Positions 37,679-49,227 of a stretch of DNA of 64,000 nucleotides are shown piece by piece; position 1 is the stretch's first letter; each line of letters begins with the position of its first letter. The notes beneath the pieces are model-generated. The model saw only the letters and a program-made list of their open reading frames with translations. It did no database searches and was not told where the DNA came from. Location of the stretch: the NCBI GenBank assembly GCA_022749755.1, contig CM040448.1, positions 2,042,481 to 2,106,480 of the forward strand, given 5' to 3'. Source of the stretch: Azadirachta indica (Eukaryota; Streptophyta; Magnoliopsida; Sapindales; Meliaceae). Both the position numbers and the translations under genes were made by a program.

Positions 37679-39189
37679 CTATGCCTTGATCCATTTGAGA
37701 AAATCCTGAAATGTCTTGTAAGAGGAACCGCCTTCTCTAACACTACTCAAGGCTTTTTCCTTGAGTTCCAAAGCTCTTGCTTTAAAGTTTTCATCAGCAA
37801 GAATTTGATTCACCTTGTTCTTAATTTCTTCTCTTGTGATGATCCCACTTTCACTTTTGTTAAACTTCATTCCCACCTTCCAATCATCGCAAATGTAGCT
37901 GGCATCTAAGAAGTGTTCAGCGTAGTAAGGCAAGCACAAGAAAGAAACTCCATTGCTTACACCTTCCATGGTGGAATTCCAGCCACAGTGGCTTAAGAAA
38001 CAGGCAACCGAAGGGTGACTCAGAACCTCTTGCTGTGGTGCCCAGCCGATTATCCGGCTGCGGGTGGCTACTCTGTCTTGAAATCCTTCTGGGTATGCAT
38101 CATTTGCATCATTGGTAAGTATATCTGATCTCACAACCCATAAAAATGGCCTGTTGCAGAGTTCAAGTCCTAGTGCTAACTCTTGAAACTGAGTCTTGTC
38201 AAAAACTGTAGAGCTGCCAAATGCAACATAAATGACCGAGTTTGGTTGCTGTTGGTCAAGCCATTTCAAACAGTTTGAGTCTTCTGACCAGAAGTATCCT
38301 GCTGAATTTCCAAGCCTGTTGCTTGCCAAAAGTGGTCCTATTGGGAGAAGTTTTGGAATCATGGTAAATGCTACAGGCTCAAGGTCATATGTTGAGTTGC
38401 AAATCAGCCAATCTGCCATTTTCATAGCTTTTGCATTATTAACTGTAAAATCAAAGATGATTTTCTGGGTTGTCAATTCTGTCGACGTCCAAAATAGGTC
38501 TGTAGGACTGTACATTGGAGGCATATTCGGTGCCAACTCAATCTTCTGTTCCTTGATTGGAGTTCCTGAAATCCATACAAAACATTTCTATATGTATAGC
38601 AATCATTCATTTGGAAAACTCATAGCACATTTAAAATCTGATATGTATAGTCAAAGTTTCCATTTCTGGAAAAGAAAAAAAATTAGTGACCGAAAACCTT
38701 ACCTTGACTATCAATGATTCCATCATCTATCAGTTTTGGTATACTGAACGACAAGGCAAGTGATGCAGCTGATGAAGTCCAAAGAGAAGCCTGCTTGATT
38801 TTCATCCTTTTTGCAACTTCAATAGCCCACCCCATAATCCCATCTGCAATCACACAAGCTATTTTTTCACCTTCTCATCCATTTATCTCTTCAATAATCT
38901 CTTCCAGCTTTCCAGACATAACTTGTGGAATTGTTTCAAGAATCCTCACATTTCCATTCCTATCTTCCCCAGGTTCCAGTCCATCCGGGATGGAAACCAT
39001 CTGGATTTGCTTCCCAACATAATCCTTTCCTTCCAATGCTTTCAAGACCCTGTCGTGAGAATACTCCGAGTTGACAAACATGACTTTGAATCCATGGTTG
39101 GCCAAACAATGTGACAGCTCCAGCAAAGGAATTACATGGCCTTGTGTTGGACAAGGCATTACCAGAACATGTGGAGTACCTATGCTCAT
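37679..39189 (-). pseudogene. UGT83A1-like copy C, nonsense codon; PSPG box ends in His
   Basis: Exon 1 is 39189-38703 and exon 2 is 38565-37679; together 1374 nt, 458 codons, all in frame. One TGA interrupts exon 1 at 38877-38875, within EING-stop-EGEKIACV, where other copies have Arg, Ile or Lys. A CGA to TGA change would explain it. All else is whole: His in TQGHVIPLLE, CNSTYDLEP, and a PSPG box whose last residue (position 44) is His in PYYAEH instead of Gln. It may be a recent pseudogene, a non-functional allele, or a sequencing error in a working gene. Confidence 0.85.
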
Positions 39190-40783
39190 TTCTGTTTGGT
39201 TTTTCCTCAGAGTTTCAGCTTTATTACAGGGATTGTCACAATTCTTGTTATATTTATGGGGATTTCGATGCTTGATTTCTAAACTCTGTGCAAATATATC
39301 ATTCTTTATTCTTATAACCTCAATTTGGGATCTTCAACATCTGTCGCAATTATTTATTTACTCTTGGCTTTGTCTCCTTCTATCCTGAACTTTTAAAGAT
39401 TTAGCAACACATGGGATGGGTGGTAGGAATTAAGGGCTGAGATTGCACTGTAAAAATTTAACCAATTAACTCTAAAATTTACCATATTAAAAATTTTAAA
39501 AAATATCTAAATGAAACCGATTATCCCCAAATCTAACCGTTTCTCTTCTTCTCCCCTCATCGCCACTTCTCTTCTTTCCTCTTCATTTTCTTTCGCCAAA
39601 AACTCACTTCCTCCCCGCTTCTCTTCTGTCTTGTTCATTTTATGCTGCAAGTCCGTCCCCACATTTTTCAACTCCTACAAGAATTCCTCTTTCCCTCCTT
39701 GATTTCATTGAAAAAGCGGTTGCAACCTTTTTGATTTGACAAACTGCATCAAGATGACAGCAGGAAGTCTAGAAAGCAGAATGGCAGAAGAATAGCCAGC
39801 TTCATGTAGTCGAGATAATATCTAAATTTTACCATATGACTGCCAAAGTTTTTGCAATATATACCCACGAGGAACGAATTGGGAATTGAATTAGGCTCAT
39901 CACAACCTTGTAAAATTGACTTGAAGGAGAAAATTGAAAGAGAATTCAGTGGAATGGTTGAATTCTTCGTTGATTGAATTGAAGAGAACGAGAAAATTAA
40001 CGGAGATGCATTTTTCGTCGATTTTTTTTTTTAAAACTTTCAATAAAGTATATCATGTTAATTTTCAATATTATAAATTTTAGAGTTAATTGATTACATT
40101 TCTACGATGGAATCCCAGCCCTTCATTGTCACTTATGTCATGTATTGTCAAAGTTCGGACAGAAAAGATCAGGATTCAGGACTGAGTCCTCTCCCTTTTC
40201 TGACAAGTATATAATATTATTTCTATTATTGTCTTGGGTTTTTTATAATTATAACTCTTTTTACATCACCCACTAATTACGACTACCAAACTGAACCCAT
40301 TTTCCATCCGAGCAGAAAATGTTTGATTCATTATTATACATTTCTTCTGGCAACTACCATTAACACTATGACTGCACTTTGATTCATTATTTTCTTTTAT
40401 TTTCTTTTTATTTCTAAACTTTTTTATTTTCCCCATACATTGTGTAACACACCAATTATGACTAGATTTTGAATCTTTGACCCATTACTACATTATTGGT
40501 CGAGAAAAGTGCCGTGCATATTTGTTACACTAATAAAGTTTTATCTGAATTAATGTTTCATATCATTTTTTTTAACTGATAAAATTCTATTATTCTACAA
40601 CATTAGAAGTAACAATAAAGAAATAACTCATAGTTAAATAGTATTAGCTGAGTTTGAACATCTTGTGAATATTATTATGCCTTTAGGCTTAACTAAAAGC
40701 TTAAAATTATTGAATGTGCTTCCAAACATAGAACAAATGGCCAAAAATGTAGCCCATATCTTCTTTGGATGTTGCACTTTGAT
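39190..40783. other. Upstream spacer of UGT C, containing a TIR element
   Basis: It holds the leader of copy C, a 0.7-kb inverted-repeat element listed separately, and beyond it a distal module (ACACACCAATTATGACTAGA near 40447). No UGT coding sequence. Confidence 0.55.
39432..40123. mobile_element. Non-autonomous DNA transposon with about 64-bp TIRs, Mutator-like candidate
   Basis: The left arm at 39432-39496 (AAGGGCTGAGATTGCACTG onward) is repeated inverted at about 40060-40123; the inverted right arm starts AAGGGCTGGGATTCCATC. Both arms share CAATTAACTCTAAAATTTA, with roughly ten mismatches over 64 bp. The 560-bp interior is richer in C and T than its surroundings and includes a 63-codon open frame at 39511-39702, but no transposase. 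Long TIRs suggest a Mutator-like element, perhaps one with captured sequence. I could not find a clean 9-bp target duplication. Confidence 0.65.
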
Positions 40784-42312
40784 CTAATTATATGCCTTCA
40801 TGCATTCACGGAAATTCTGAAATGTTTTGATAGAGGAACCTCCTTCCCTGACACTATTCAGAGCCTTTTCCTTGAGTTGCAGTGCCCTTGCTTTGAAATT
40901 TTCATCACTAAGCACTTGATTGATCTTTTTCTTGATTTCTTCTCTTGTGATGATCCCACTTCCGTTTCTGTTAAACTTCAATCCCATCTTCCAAATACCA
41001 CAAATGTAGCTCTCGTTCAGGAATTGATCAAAGAAGTATGGCCAGCACAAGAAAGGAACCCCATTGCTTACACCTTCCATGGTGGAATTCCAACCACAAT
41101 GGCTCAAGAAACAGGCAATTGAAGGGTGGCTAAGAACCTTTTGCTGCGGTGCCCAGCTGACCATCTGGCCGCGAGTGGCTACTCTGTCTGGGAATCCTTC
41201 TGGGTATGTTTCTTTTTTATCGTTGATTAAATCTGGCCTCACAACCCATAAAAATGGCCTGTTGCAGAGTTCAAGTCCTAATGCCAGTTCTTGTAATTGA
41301 ATGTGGTCCAAAACTGTGTGGCTACCAAAAGCAACATAAATGACCGAGTTTGGTTGCTTCTGTTCAAGCCAATTCAAACAGTTGGAGTCCTCTGGCCACA
41401 AGTATCCCGCCGATTCTCCAAGCCTGTTGCTTGCCAAAAGTGGTCCAACTGGCAGAAGATTCGGAACCATGGAGAATGCTGCAGGCTCAAGGTCATATGT
41501 TGAGTTACAAAACAAGTAGTCTGCCGTTTTGGCAGCGTTTACATTGTTAACCATAAGATCAAAGATGAGTTTATGGGCTGGTGAGTCGCTAATGGCGCCC
41601 CAGAAATAGACTTCGCTGCTTATTTCAGGCATATTTGGTGCCAACTGAATCATCTGTTTCTTGATTGGAATTCCTGGAAGTGAATACAAAACAACTAGGA
41701 TAGTTATTACAGAAATAAAGAACCAAATCACCTACTTTTGTAGTCCTACTACTATTTCTACTGTTGTGCACTCTAAGTTGCAATCATAGTAAGAATCAAA
41801 TAAAACCAAGCAAAGAATATTACCATTTTCATTGATGATTCCATCATCAATCAGCTTTGGGATGCTGGAGGACAAGGCCGTGATGCTGCCGATGAAGTCC
41901 AAACAACAGCCCGCCGTTTGATTTTCATCTTTTCTGCTACTTTAATTGCCCACCCCAAACCCCCAGAAGCAATCACACAAGCAATCTGTTCAGCTTCTCT
42001 TGTATTTATCTCTTCAATGAGCTCCTCCAGCTTTCCTGGCATAAACTCTAACATATTTTCCACCAACTTGGCATTTCCATTTCTATTTTCCCAGGGTTCC
42101 AGGCCATCTGGGATCGAAACCATATGGATTTGCTCCTCAATATAATTCTTTCCTTCCAATGATTCCAATACCCGCTTGTGATTATAATCTGTGTTGACAA
42201 ATGTGACTCTGAAGCCTTGCTTGGCTAAACACTGTGAAAACTCAAGTAAAGGAATTACATGGCCTTGTGCCGGATATGGTATTACCAGAACATGTGGAGC
42301 AGAACTGTTCAT
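40784..42312 (-). pseudogene. UGT83A1-like copy D, one frameshift in exon 1
   Basis: Exon 1 is 42312-41824 and exon 2 is 41673-40784. Exon 2 is fully open, with PSPG box WAPQQKVLSHPSIACFLSHC to PYFFDQ and a C-terminal MKAYN. Exon 1 is whole up to WTSSAAS, then shifts frame because one base is missing at about 41879 (minus strand TCACGGCC against TCACTGGCC in other copies) and stops after about nine codons. The sum is 1379 nt, one short. With that base the protein would have 459 residues. An upstream in-frame ATG at 42333 exists; alignment favours 42312. Confidence 0.85.
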
Positions 42313-42333
42313 TTCTGTCGAGTTTTGTCTCAC

Positions 42334-43617
42334 AGATTCAGCTGTATTATGAACTTATCACAGTCTCTGAATTTGCTGTCACTTTATAGAGATGATAATT
42401 CTTCTTGGGTTTTCCACTTCTGTCAATGGACGACGTATTGTGTTGCTATTTGTCCCCTTTTCACCTTATCCTAGAAATAGGTTTTGAACGATGCTTTATG
42501 TTACAATCATCATCATCATGATTATTATACTGTACTCATTGATTTGTTTATTATTTATTATTGGGCTTTTACAATTTTGTCTTTAATGCATATATTTTTA
42601 CATGTGTTGATCACAAATGTGCGGACTACTAAAAGCTATCTTAGTCGAACACTGATTAGGACTACTAACATAGAATAAACACTCTTAATTTGCTGATGAA
42701 TATAAATTTTTTTTCACCAACTATTACATTTTTGTTTCATATTATGCATTTTTAATCCATGTCTCGACAGTGTGTAGCACACCAATTGCGACTAGATTTT
42801 GATCCATTTTTATATTTATTCCTTGCCATTGTGTTGCACACCAATTATGACTACATTTTGATCCATTTTAGTCTTTAGATGGATTGTGATAAATAATAAA
42901 CAATTCAAAAATTTCTAATTAGTATTAAATTTAAGAATATTCTAAAGTAATTTTTGATAATTCACAGTGAGTTCCACTCTTCAATTGGAATATATGTGTA
43001 TGACACAGTAAAAAACGAAAAGAAGTCGAAAACTCAGTGGCGAAGAAAAAGTAATAGAATCTTTCATCTCCTATGAGATGTAATAGTGTTAAAAATTTTA
43101 TCACCAAGCACTTGTCCGGCCCATTCAAATGTACTTTTTTTGAAGATTTGTCCAAATAATACTTGAAGAGAAGTTTCACTTAAATGAATCATTATACATT
43201 AGTGGTGGCAAATGAGTTGGGCCAAAATCATGGTTTTGGGATCAAGATTAAATGGGCTAGAATGTGAATAAGCACTGAAAATCCTAAACAATTAATTAGA
43301 ATATTTAAAAAGAACTAAAGAATTCAATAATACGCATAACAAAAACACTATTTAATGAGTGATAATCATAATCAATTACTTTTTTAAAGATATTTAAAAA
43401 TTAAAAAGGTTAAAAAATTTAGAACCCAACAACATGACACGGTATGAATAAAGGAAACATTTAAAAAATAGACGGCGCTTTAAAAGTGATATCAATTGGA
43501 GCAGGAGTCGGAGTGATTTTACAATCTGTTAGAGCAACTAGTTTGAAAATCAATCTTTTTCTTGGCAAAGATATCGAAATCATCTTTGAAAGCCGCACTT
43601 TTCAAATTAATTACCCA
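42334..43617. other. Upstream spacer of UGT D
   Basis: The leader motif is present just upstream of copy D. Two tandem distal modules (GTAGCACACCAATTGCGAC near 42775 and GTTGCACACCAATTATGAC near 42832) follow. A stretch starting GTGGTGGCAAATGAGTTGG at about 43202 resembles the ends of some hAT-type elements, without a visible partner end. No gene. Confidence 0.5.
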
Positions 43618-44887
43618 TTACATGATCCACTCAAGGAAATTCTGAATTGTCTTGTTCGAGGAACCTCCTACTCTGACACTATTCAGGACATTTTCCTTGA
43701 GTTCCAAAGCCTTTGCTCTAAAATTTTCATCACTAAGCACTTGATTCAACTTGCTTTTGATTTTTGTTCTTGTTATTATCCCACTTTCATTTCTTTTGAA
43801 ATTCAATCTCACCTTCCAAATGTCATAGATATAGCTCTCATTTCGGAATTGATTGGCAAAGTATAACCAACGTAAGGAAGGAACCCCATTGTTTATACTT
43901 TCCGCTGTGGAATTCCAACCAAAGTGGCTCAAGAACCTTCCGCTCAGGTGCCCAACCGAATATCCAGTCACGAATTGCTACTCTTCCCTGAAATCCTTCT
44001 GGGTATGCATCATTTTTATCATTGGTTAAATCTGGCCCCACTACTCATAAAAATGGCCGGTTGCAGATTTCAAGTCCTAGTGCTAATTCTTGAAATTGAA
44101 TCTCGTCAACAACTTGAAGGCTGCCACAGCAACATAAATGACTGAGTTTGGTTGCTTTTGGTCTAGCAATTTCAAACTTTTTGAGTCTTCTACCCAGAAG
44201 TATCTTCCTGGTTCACCTAGCCTGTTGCTTGCCAAAGTGGTCCTATTGGCAGAAGTTCCGGAGCCGTGGCGAATGCTGCAGGCTCTAGGTCATTTCTTGA
44301 GTTACAAAACAGAAAGTTCGCCACTTTCAAAGATTCTATGCTGTTAGCAATATGATCAAGAGGATTTTCTGGGTCGCTAAGGTGCCAACACGCGCCCAAA
44401 AAAAGTCTTCACTGTTCATTGCTGGCATATTCGTCGCAATAAGCTGTTTCTTCATTGGAGTTCCAGAAGTGAATAGAAAACCATGAAATTGATAACAGAT
44501 ACTGAGTACCTATTTTTTAAGTCCCATTATTACAAATGTTAGTGCTTAAGTAACGGAGAACTTCTATAAATTAGAGCAAGAATGGAATCAAACTTAGAAA
44601 AGTAGTAAGATGGAGCAAGAAACATAGGAATGAAGCAACATACACATTGGAAACCTGATGTGATAGAGCAGACATTATTGTTATTCCGTACTAATAATAT
44701 TCCACACCTGCAGAAAAGTAAATAATTAATGAAACATACAATGATTCCAACACCCGATTGTAAGTATACTCTGAGTTCGTGTTTGACTCTGAAGCCATGC
44801 TTAGCTATAACTTTATGAGAACTCAAGGAATTATTACGTGGCCTTATCCTAGAAAAGGTTTTACCAAAACATGTGTACTAGTGCTCA
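43618..44887 (-). pseudogene. UGT83A1-like copy E, decayed pseudogene
   Basis: Exon 2 is recognisable at 44463-43618 but has several frameshifts, a deletion that removes much of the PSPG box (only WAPERKVLEP then FHSGKYKQWGSF-like remains) and a destroyed splice acceptor (CAG to CTG just before GAACTCC). Exon 1 is reduced to about 145 bp at 44887-44741 covering the N-terminus, followed by unrelated-looking sequence. It cannot encode a working enzyme. Confidence 0.88.
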
Positions 44888-46061
44888 TTTCTCTTTGAAT
44901 TTTTGCTCACAGATTCAGCTATTATAGGCACTCTAAATTCTTGGTTTCTTGACCTCTGTGCATAGAAGATGCATATCTTAATCCTAGAACCTCAAGTTGG
45001 GAATCTTGCTTTCTGTTGCATTTCTCTTGTATTTGTTGTTTTGTTTTAATTGAGTCTTTTGCCATGTGATTTAGGGCATACCTTCTCCTCTATTTAACTC
45101 CTTACTATAGTCCATCCAGTACTCGTGCTTTCTTACAGGATTTCTTGCTGGGGTTTTTCTAAAGATAACGTCATTATCTAAAAGAGAATTGAGAAAATCC
45201 CTCTATGGTTTATCATAATTGCAGAAGGAAAATACTTTTACAAACCCCTTATTGGCATCATTTACACATCTGTATGATCAAAGCAGAAAAAATCTTCGTC
45301 AACTAAAACCAGACCGCGCAGTCATCACCTTCAATGGCCCATTTTTTTCCTATTATTATTATGTTTTACTATTATTTTGCCTCAACACAGTCAAAATTCG
45401 AAAAAAGATGCAATCTTTCTAAAATTTTTTAGCAAATGTTTTGTTTTATCCAAAAAATATTGTGTATTTAGCACTTTAGATCTCTGATTCAATGAATATC
45501 GAAATAACATTTATGACATAAGACATTGAGCAATAACAACTCTACTATCAAAGACTACAAAAGACTTGCTAACTGCAATTTATTATAGCAAAACAAGAAA
45601 AATTAATCAAAATAAATTCCAACAATCCTAAAGTTGTTCTACAACCACAGTGGCTCATGAAGCAGGCAATTAAAAGGTGACTAGGTAAGAACCTTCTGCT
45701 GCGGTGCCCAATTAACCTTCTGGCCGCAGGTCTGTCATTAAATCCTTCAGCGCATGCCTCGGGTTCCAAATATAAAACTCCCTTACGAAACAGACATTCA
45801 AAAAAAGTAGGCCTATCGAGTTGTAGTACGTTTGCTAAGAAATGAATTTGGATATTATTATATCAGCCTTCCCGTACACCTGTGGGATGCTTGCTGTAAA
45901 CATCTCAGCACTGTTTTACATAAAGAAACTATGCATAGGATAATAAATATGAAATAGATTGGGAAAATAACGCGTATGATGGCTAATCTATCCAATATCT
46001 CTTTTGAATGTTGCACTTTTCAAATCAAATGGCAAATTACATGGGTATCTTCTGGCAACGA
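44888..46061. other. Spacer between UGT E and UGT G
   Basis: It contains relic F and, near 45235-45265, a module (TTTTACAAACCCCTTATTGG) that recurs upstream of copies I and L. No intact gene. Confidence 0.5.
45636..45770 (-). pseudogene. UGT83A1-like relic F (PSPG fragment)
   Basis: About 130 bp matches the exon 2 segment around the PSPG box of the neighbours on the minus strand (the CACAGTGGCTCATGAAGCAG region and CTTCTGCTGCGGTGCCCA), with indels. Nothing else of the gene is left on either side. It marks the site of a former copy between E and G. Confidence 0.75.
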
Positions 46062-47707
46062 CTATCCCTTGGTCCATTCAATGAAATTCTGAATTGTCTT
46101 GCAAGAGGAACCTCCTTCTCTGACACTACTCAGGACTTTTTCCTTGAGTTCTAAAGCCCTTGCCTTAAAAATTTCATCACCAAGCACTTGATTCACCTTG
46201 CTCTTAATTTCTTCTCTTGTGATGATCCCACCTTCGTTTTTATTAAACTTCAAACCCACCTTCCAAATATCACAAATGTAGCTCTCACTGACGAATTGAT
46301 CACCGAAAAATGGCCAGCACAAGAAAGGAACCCCGTTGCTTATGCCTTCCATGGTGGAATTCCAACCACAATGGCTCAAGAAACAGGCAATCGAAGGATG
46401 ACTCAGAACCTTTTGCTGCGGTGCCCAGCTGACCATCTGGCCGCGAGTGGCTACTCTGTCTTGAAATCCTTCGGGGTATGCCTCATTTTTATCATTGGTT
46501 AAATCTGGCCTCACAACCCATAAAAATGGGCTATTGCCTAGTTCAAGTCCTAGGGCTATTTCCTGAAATTGGTTCTTGTCAAAAACTGTTAAGCTGCCAA
46601 AAGCAACATAAATGACAGTGTTCGGTTGCTGTTGGTCAAGCCATTTCAAACAGTTTGAATCTTCTGGCCAGAAGTATCCAGCTGATTCACCTAGCCTGTT
46701 GCTTGCCAAAAGCGGTCCTATTGGTAGAAGTTCTGGAACCATGGCAAATGCTGCAGGCTCAAGGCCACTTGTTGAGTTACAAAAACAGATATTAGCTGCT
46801 TTCATATCTTTTACAATTTCAAGCATTCGACCTAAGTAGAATCTGTATGTTGTTGAGTTGGTATTGATGCCCCCAAAAAAGTCTTCAAAATTTATTGCAG
46901 GCATATTTGCCGCCAACTGAATCGTCTGTTTCGCCATTAGAGTTCCTGAATTGAATAGAAAATGGTAAAAGTGGTAATAGAAACTGCCTGAACTAAACTT
47001 GAAGTCCTACTATTGACTATTGTGTACCTAAGTCAGAGCTAGAATCCAATCAAGGTTACCAAAGAAGCCAATTAAAATAGAGTGAGAAAAAGGACAAGAA
47101 GCAATATACACATGCGAAGCCTGATCTGGTGTAGCAGTGCATCTCTGTTATTTCATACAATATCAAAATTCTGCTCCAGAAGAAAAGTAAATAATTAATG
47201 ATTAAAAAACTCACCATCATGGTTGATGACTCCATCCTCAATCAATTTGGGGATACTGGACAACAAGGCCAGTGATGCTGCTGCCGAAGTCCAAAAAACA
47301 GCCCGCCGATTGATTTTCATCTTTTCTGCGACTTCAATAGCCCAACCCATACCCCCAGCAGCAATGACACAATCTATCTTTTCACCTTCTCTTCTGTTGA
47401 TCTCTTCAACGAGCTCTTCCAGTTTTCCAGGCATTACCTCTGACATTTTTTCCAAAAGCTTCACATTTCTATTTCGATTTTCCCAGGGCTCCAGTCCATC
47501 CGGGATCGAAACCAAACGGATTTTCGCATCAATGTAATTCTTTCCTTCTAATGATTCCAAGATCCGCTTGTGAGTATAATCCGAGTTCACAAATGTGACT
47601 CTGAAGCCATGCTTAGCTAAGCATTGGGAAAACTCTAGTAAAGGAATTACATGGCCTTGTCCTGGAAAAGGTATTACCAAAGCATGTGGAGTAGTAGGAG
47701 TGCTCAT
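46062..47707 (-). CDS. UGT83A1-like: UDP-glycosyltransferase 83A1-like, copy G (intact)
   Basis: Exon 1 is 47707-47215 and exon 2 is 46945-46062, giving 458 residues. Seen: catalytic His19 in GQGHVIPLLE, CVIAAGGMGWAIEVAEKM (this copy has Gly where B has the Asp of the usual His-Asp pair), CNSTSGLEP, and a PSPG box at 338-381 from WAPQQKVLSHPSIACFLSHC to PFFGDQ. The start of exon 2 is unusual: GTLMAKQTIQ instead of GTPIKKQMIQ, and the following stretch (INFEDFFGGINTNSTTYRF) differs most from its neighbours in a region that lines the acceptor pocket. That suggests a different acceptor. No lesion seen. Confidence 0.9.
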
Positions 47708-49227
47708 TTCTACTCAGTTTTTGCTCAGAGATTCAGGTATTATAAACTTATCTCAGTTTCTTAAAATGTTCATATGGCAGGGACTTTAAATGCTTGGTTT
47801 CTTGACCTCTGTGGTTGGATAATACTTATCTTTGAAACTCAAGCTGAGAATCTTGCTATCGGTTACATTTTTTCTCTTTTGTTCTCTTGTATTTGTTTTG
47901 TTGTGATGATTCAGTTGTTTTCCGTGTTCGGTTTAGGTCATTGTCACATTTTTTCAAAACTCTTTTCTGGAATATCCCTTCAGTCCTGTCGCTTTCCACA
48001 TGCTTTTCTTGCTGGGTTTCTCCCAAAGATAAACTGTAGAAACCTCCCCTAGATTTGACTTAATTACAGGAAGAAACCATTTGGGTAAGATTTACAAAAT
48101 TCCCCTAATAGTTTATTTATCTTTTCATAGTAACATTTTAATGTCACATACCTACCTGAACATCAAGTTTCTTATGAGAGATATCTAAGCTCATTACAGC
48201 CATGAGTACTAACTCGCATTAAATTTATGAAAAAGTTTACCCACCCAAAGTCATTAGTCAGAATTGAACCTCTCTTGTCCAGTGAGAGAAGGGTAATGAC
48301 TTACCATCAAGTTAATTGGCGGTTTCGAACCTCCCCTAAAGTTAATGGTCATTAAGCTCGTTGCATTTGACCCGTTAAGTATAAATGAACATACCCCGAT
48401 TTTTTCAATTAATTTGTCTATCTATACGCCAATGGTATTGATATGTTTACTCCAACTAACCACAATTCTCTAAGAAATTTTTATTGACGCACGCCAATTA
48501 TGACAAAATAATTAATTTTCTTCGACTACGTGCAGAGCACTGGTCCATCACTGTCAACAGTGCCTTCTTTTGGGTCAAAATTTAAGCAAGAGAGGATATT
48601 TCTTCAATCTTTATAAACATTCTTTTGAACGCCTTTTGCACGTCAGCATTGTCAAATGATGGTATCATTTACCCAGAAAACAAACCATACAATTTATAGG
48701 AATTGCTACATAATTACATTAAGATTTTATTTGAAATTAAGGTTAAAAGTGCTGTCATTGTAGGATAAGATCACTATATGTCAAATATTAGTAAAACGAT
48801 AATCGGTCTCAATTAAAAATAGTTGTTTACTATACACTATATTTGTTCTTTCGGGTCACGGTAGAAGCACATCAGTACTAAACTAAGCCTATTTGACAGT
48901 TTAATTTCACACTGTTTCTTAGTTGAGGAGAACCTGAAAGAACAGAGAAAATAAGCCAACTGGATGCTGCTGAAGAGTGCAGCATGTCACTTCATTAGAC
49001 CACATCAAACAGTTTCTTTAATGAACAATACGCAACTCAAATGTATAATTTGTTAAGCAATGCAACTAGAAAAAGAAAATACTGACTGCCACTGACAACA
49101 AAATCATTATATGTTACTTTTTGGATCAATGAAAATACAATACACAGAAAATTATTGGTTCGAATTTTTCTTTCAAAGTTGCACTTTTCAGAGTGATTCC
49201 CATTACTTGATTACCTTGCGCCAGTGT
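47708..49227. other. Upstream spacer of UGT G
   Basis: A diverged leader motif (GATTCAGGTA) lies at 47730-47739 and a distal module (CGCACGCCAATTATGAC) near 48488. A possible SINE is listed separately. No gene; short open frames here lack domains. Confidence 0.5.
48225..48340 (-). mobile_element. Possible tRNA-derived SINE fragment
   Basis: On the minus strand, a box A-like TAACTTGATGGTAAG (48314-48300) is followed after about 30 bp by a box B-like GAGGTTCAATTCT (48272-48260), the order and spacing of an RNA polymerase III promoter in SINEs. No clear 3' poly-A tail or target duplication was found, so this stays tentative. Confidence 0.3.

Noticed and set aside
38232..38717. Plus-strand frame of 161 codons opposite UGT C (and similar ones opposite B, D, G, H)
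   Set aside because: The same antisense frame recurs opposite each UGT exon 2 because the sense sequence is conserved; it is not an independent gene.
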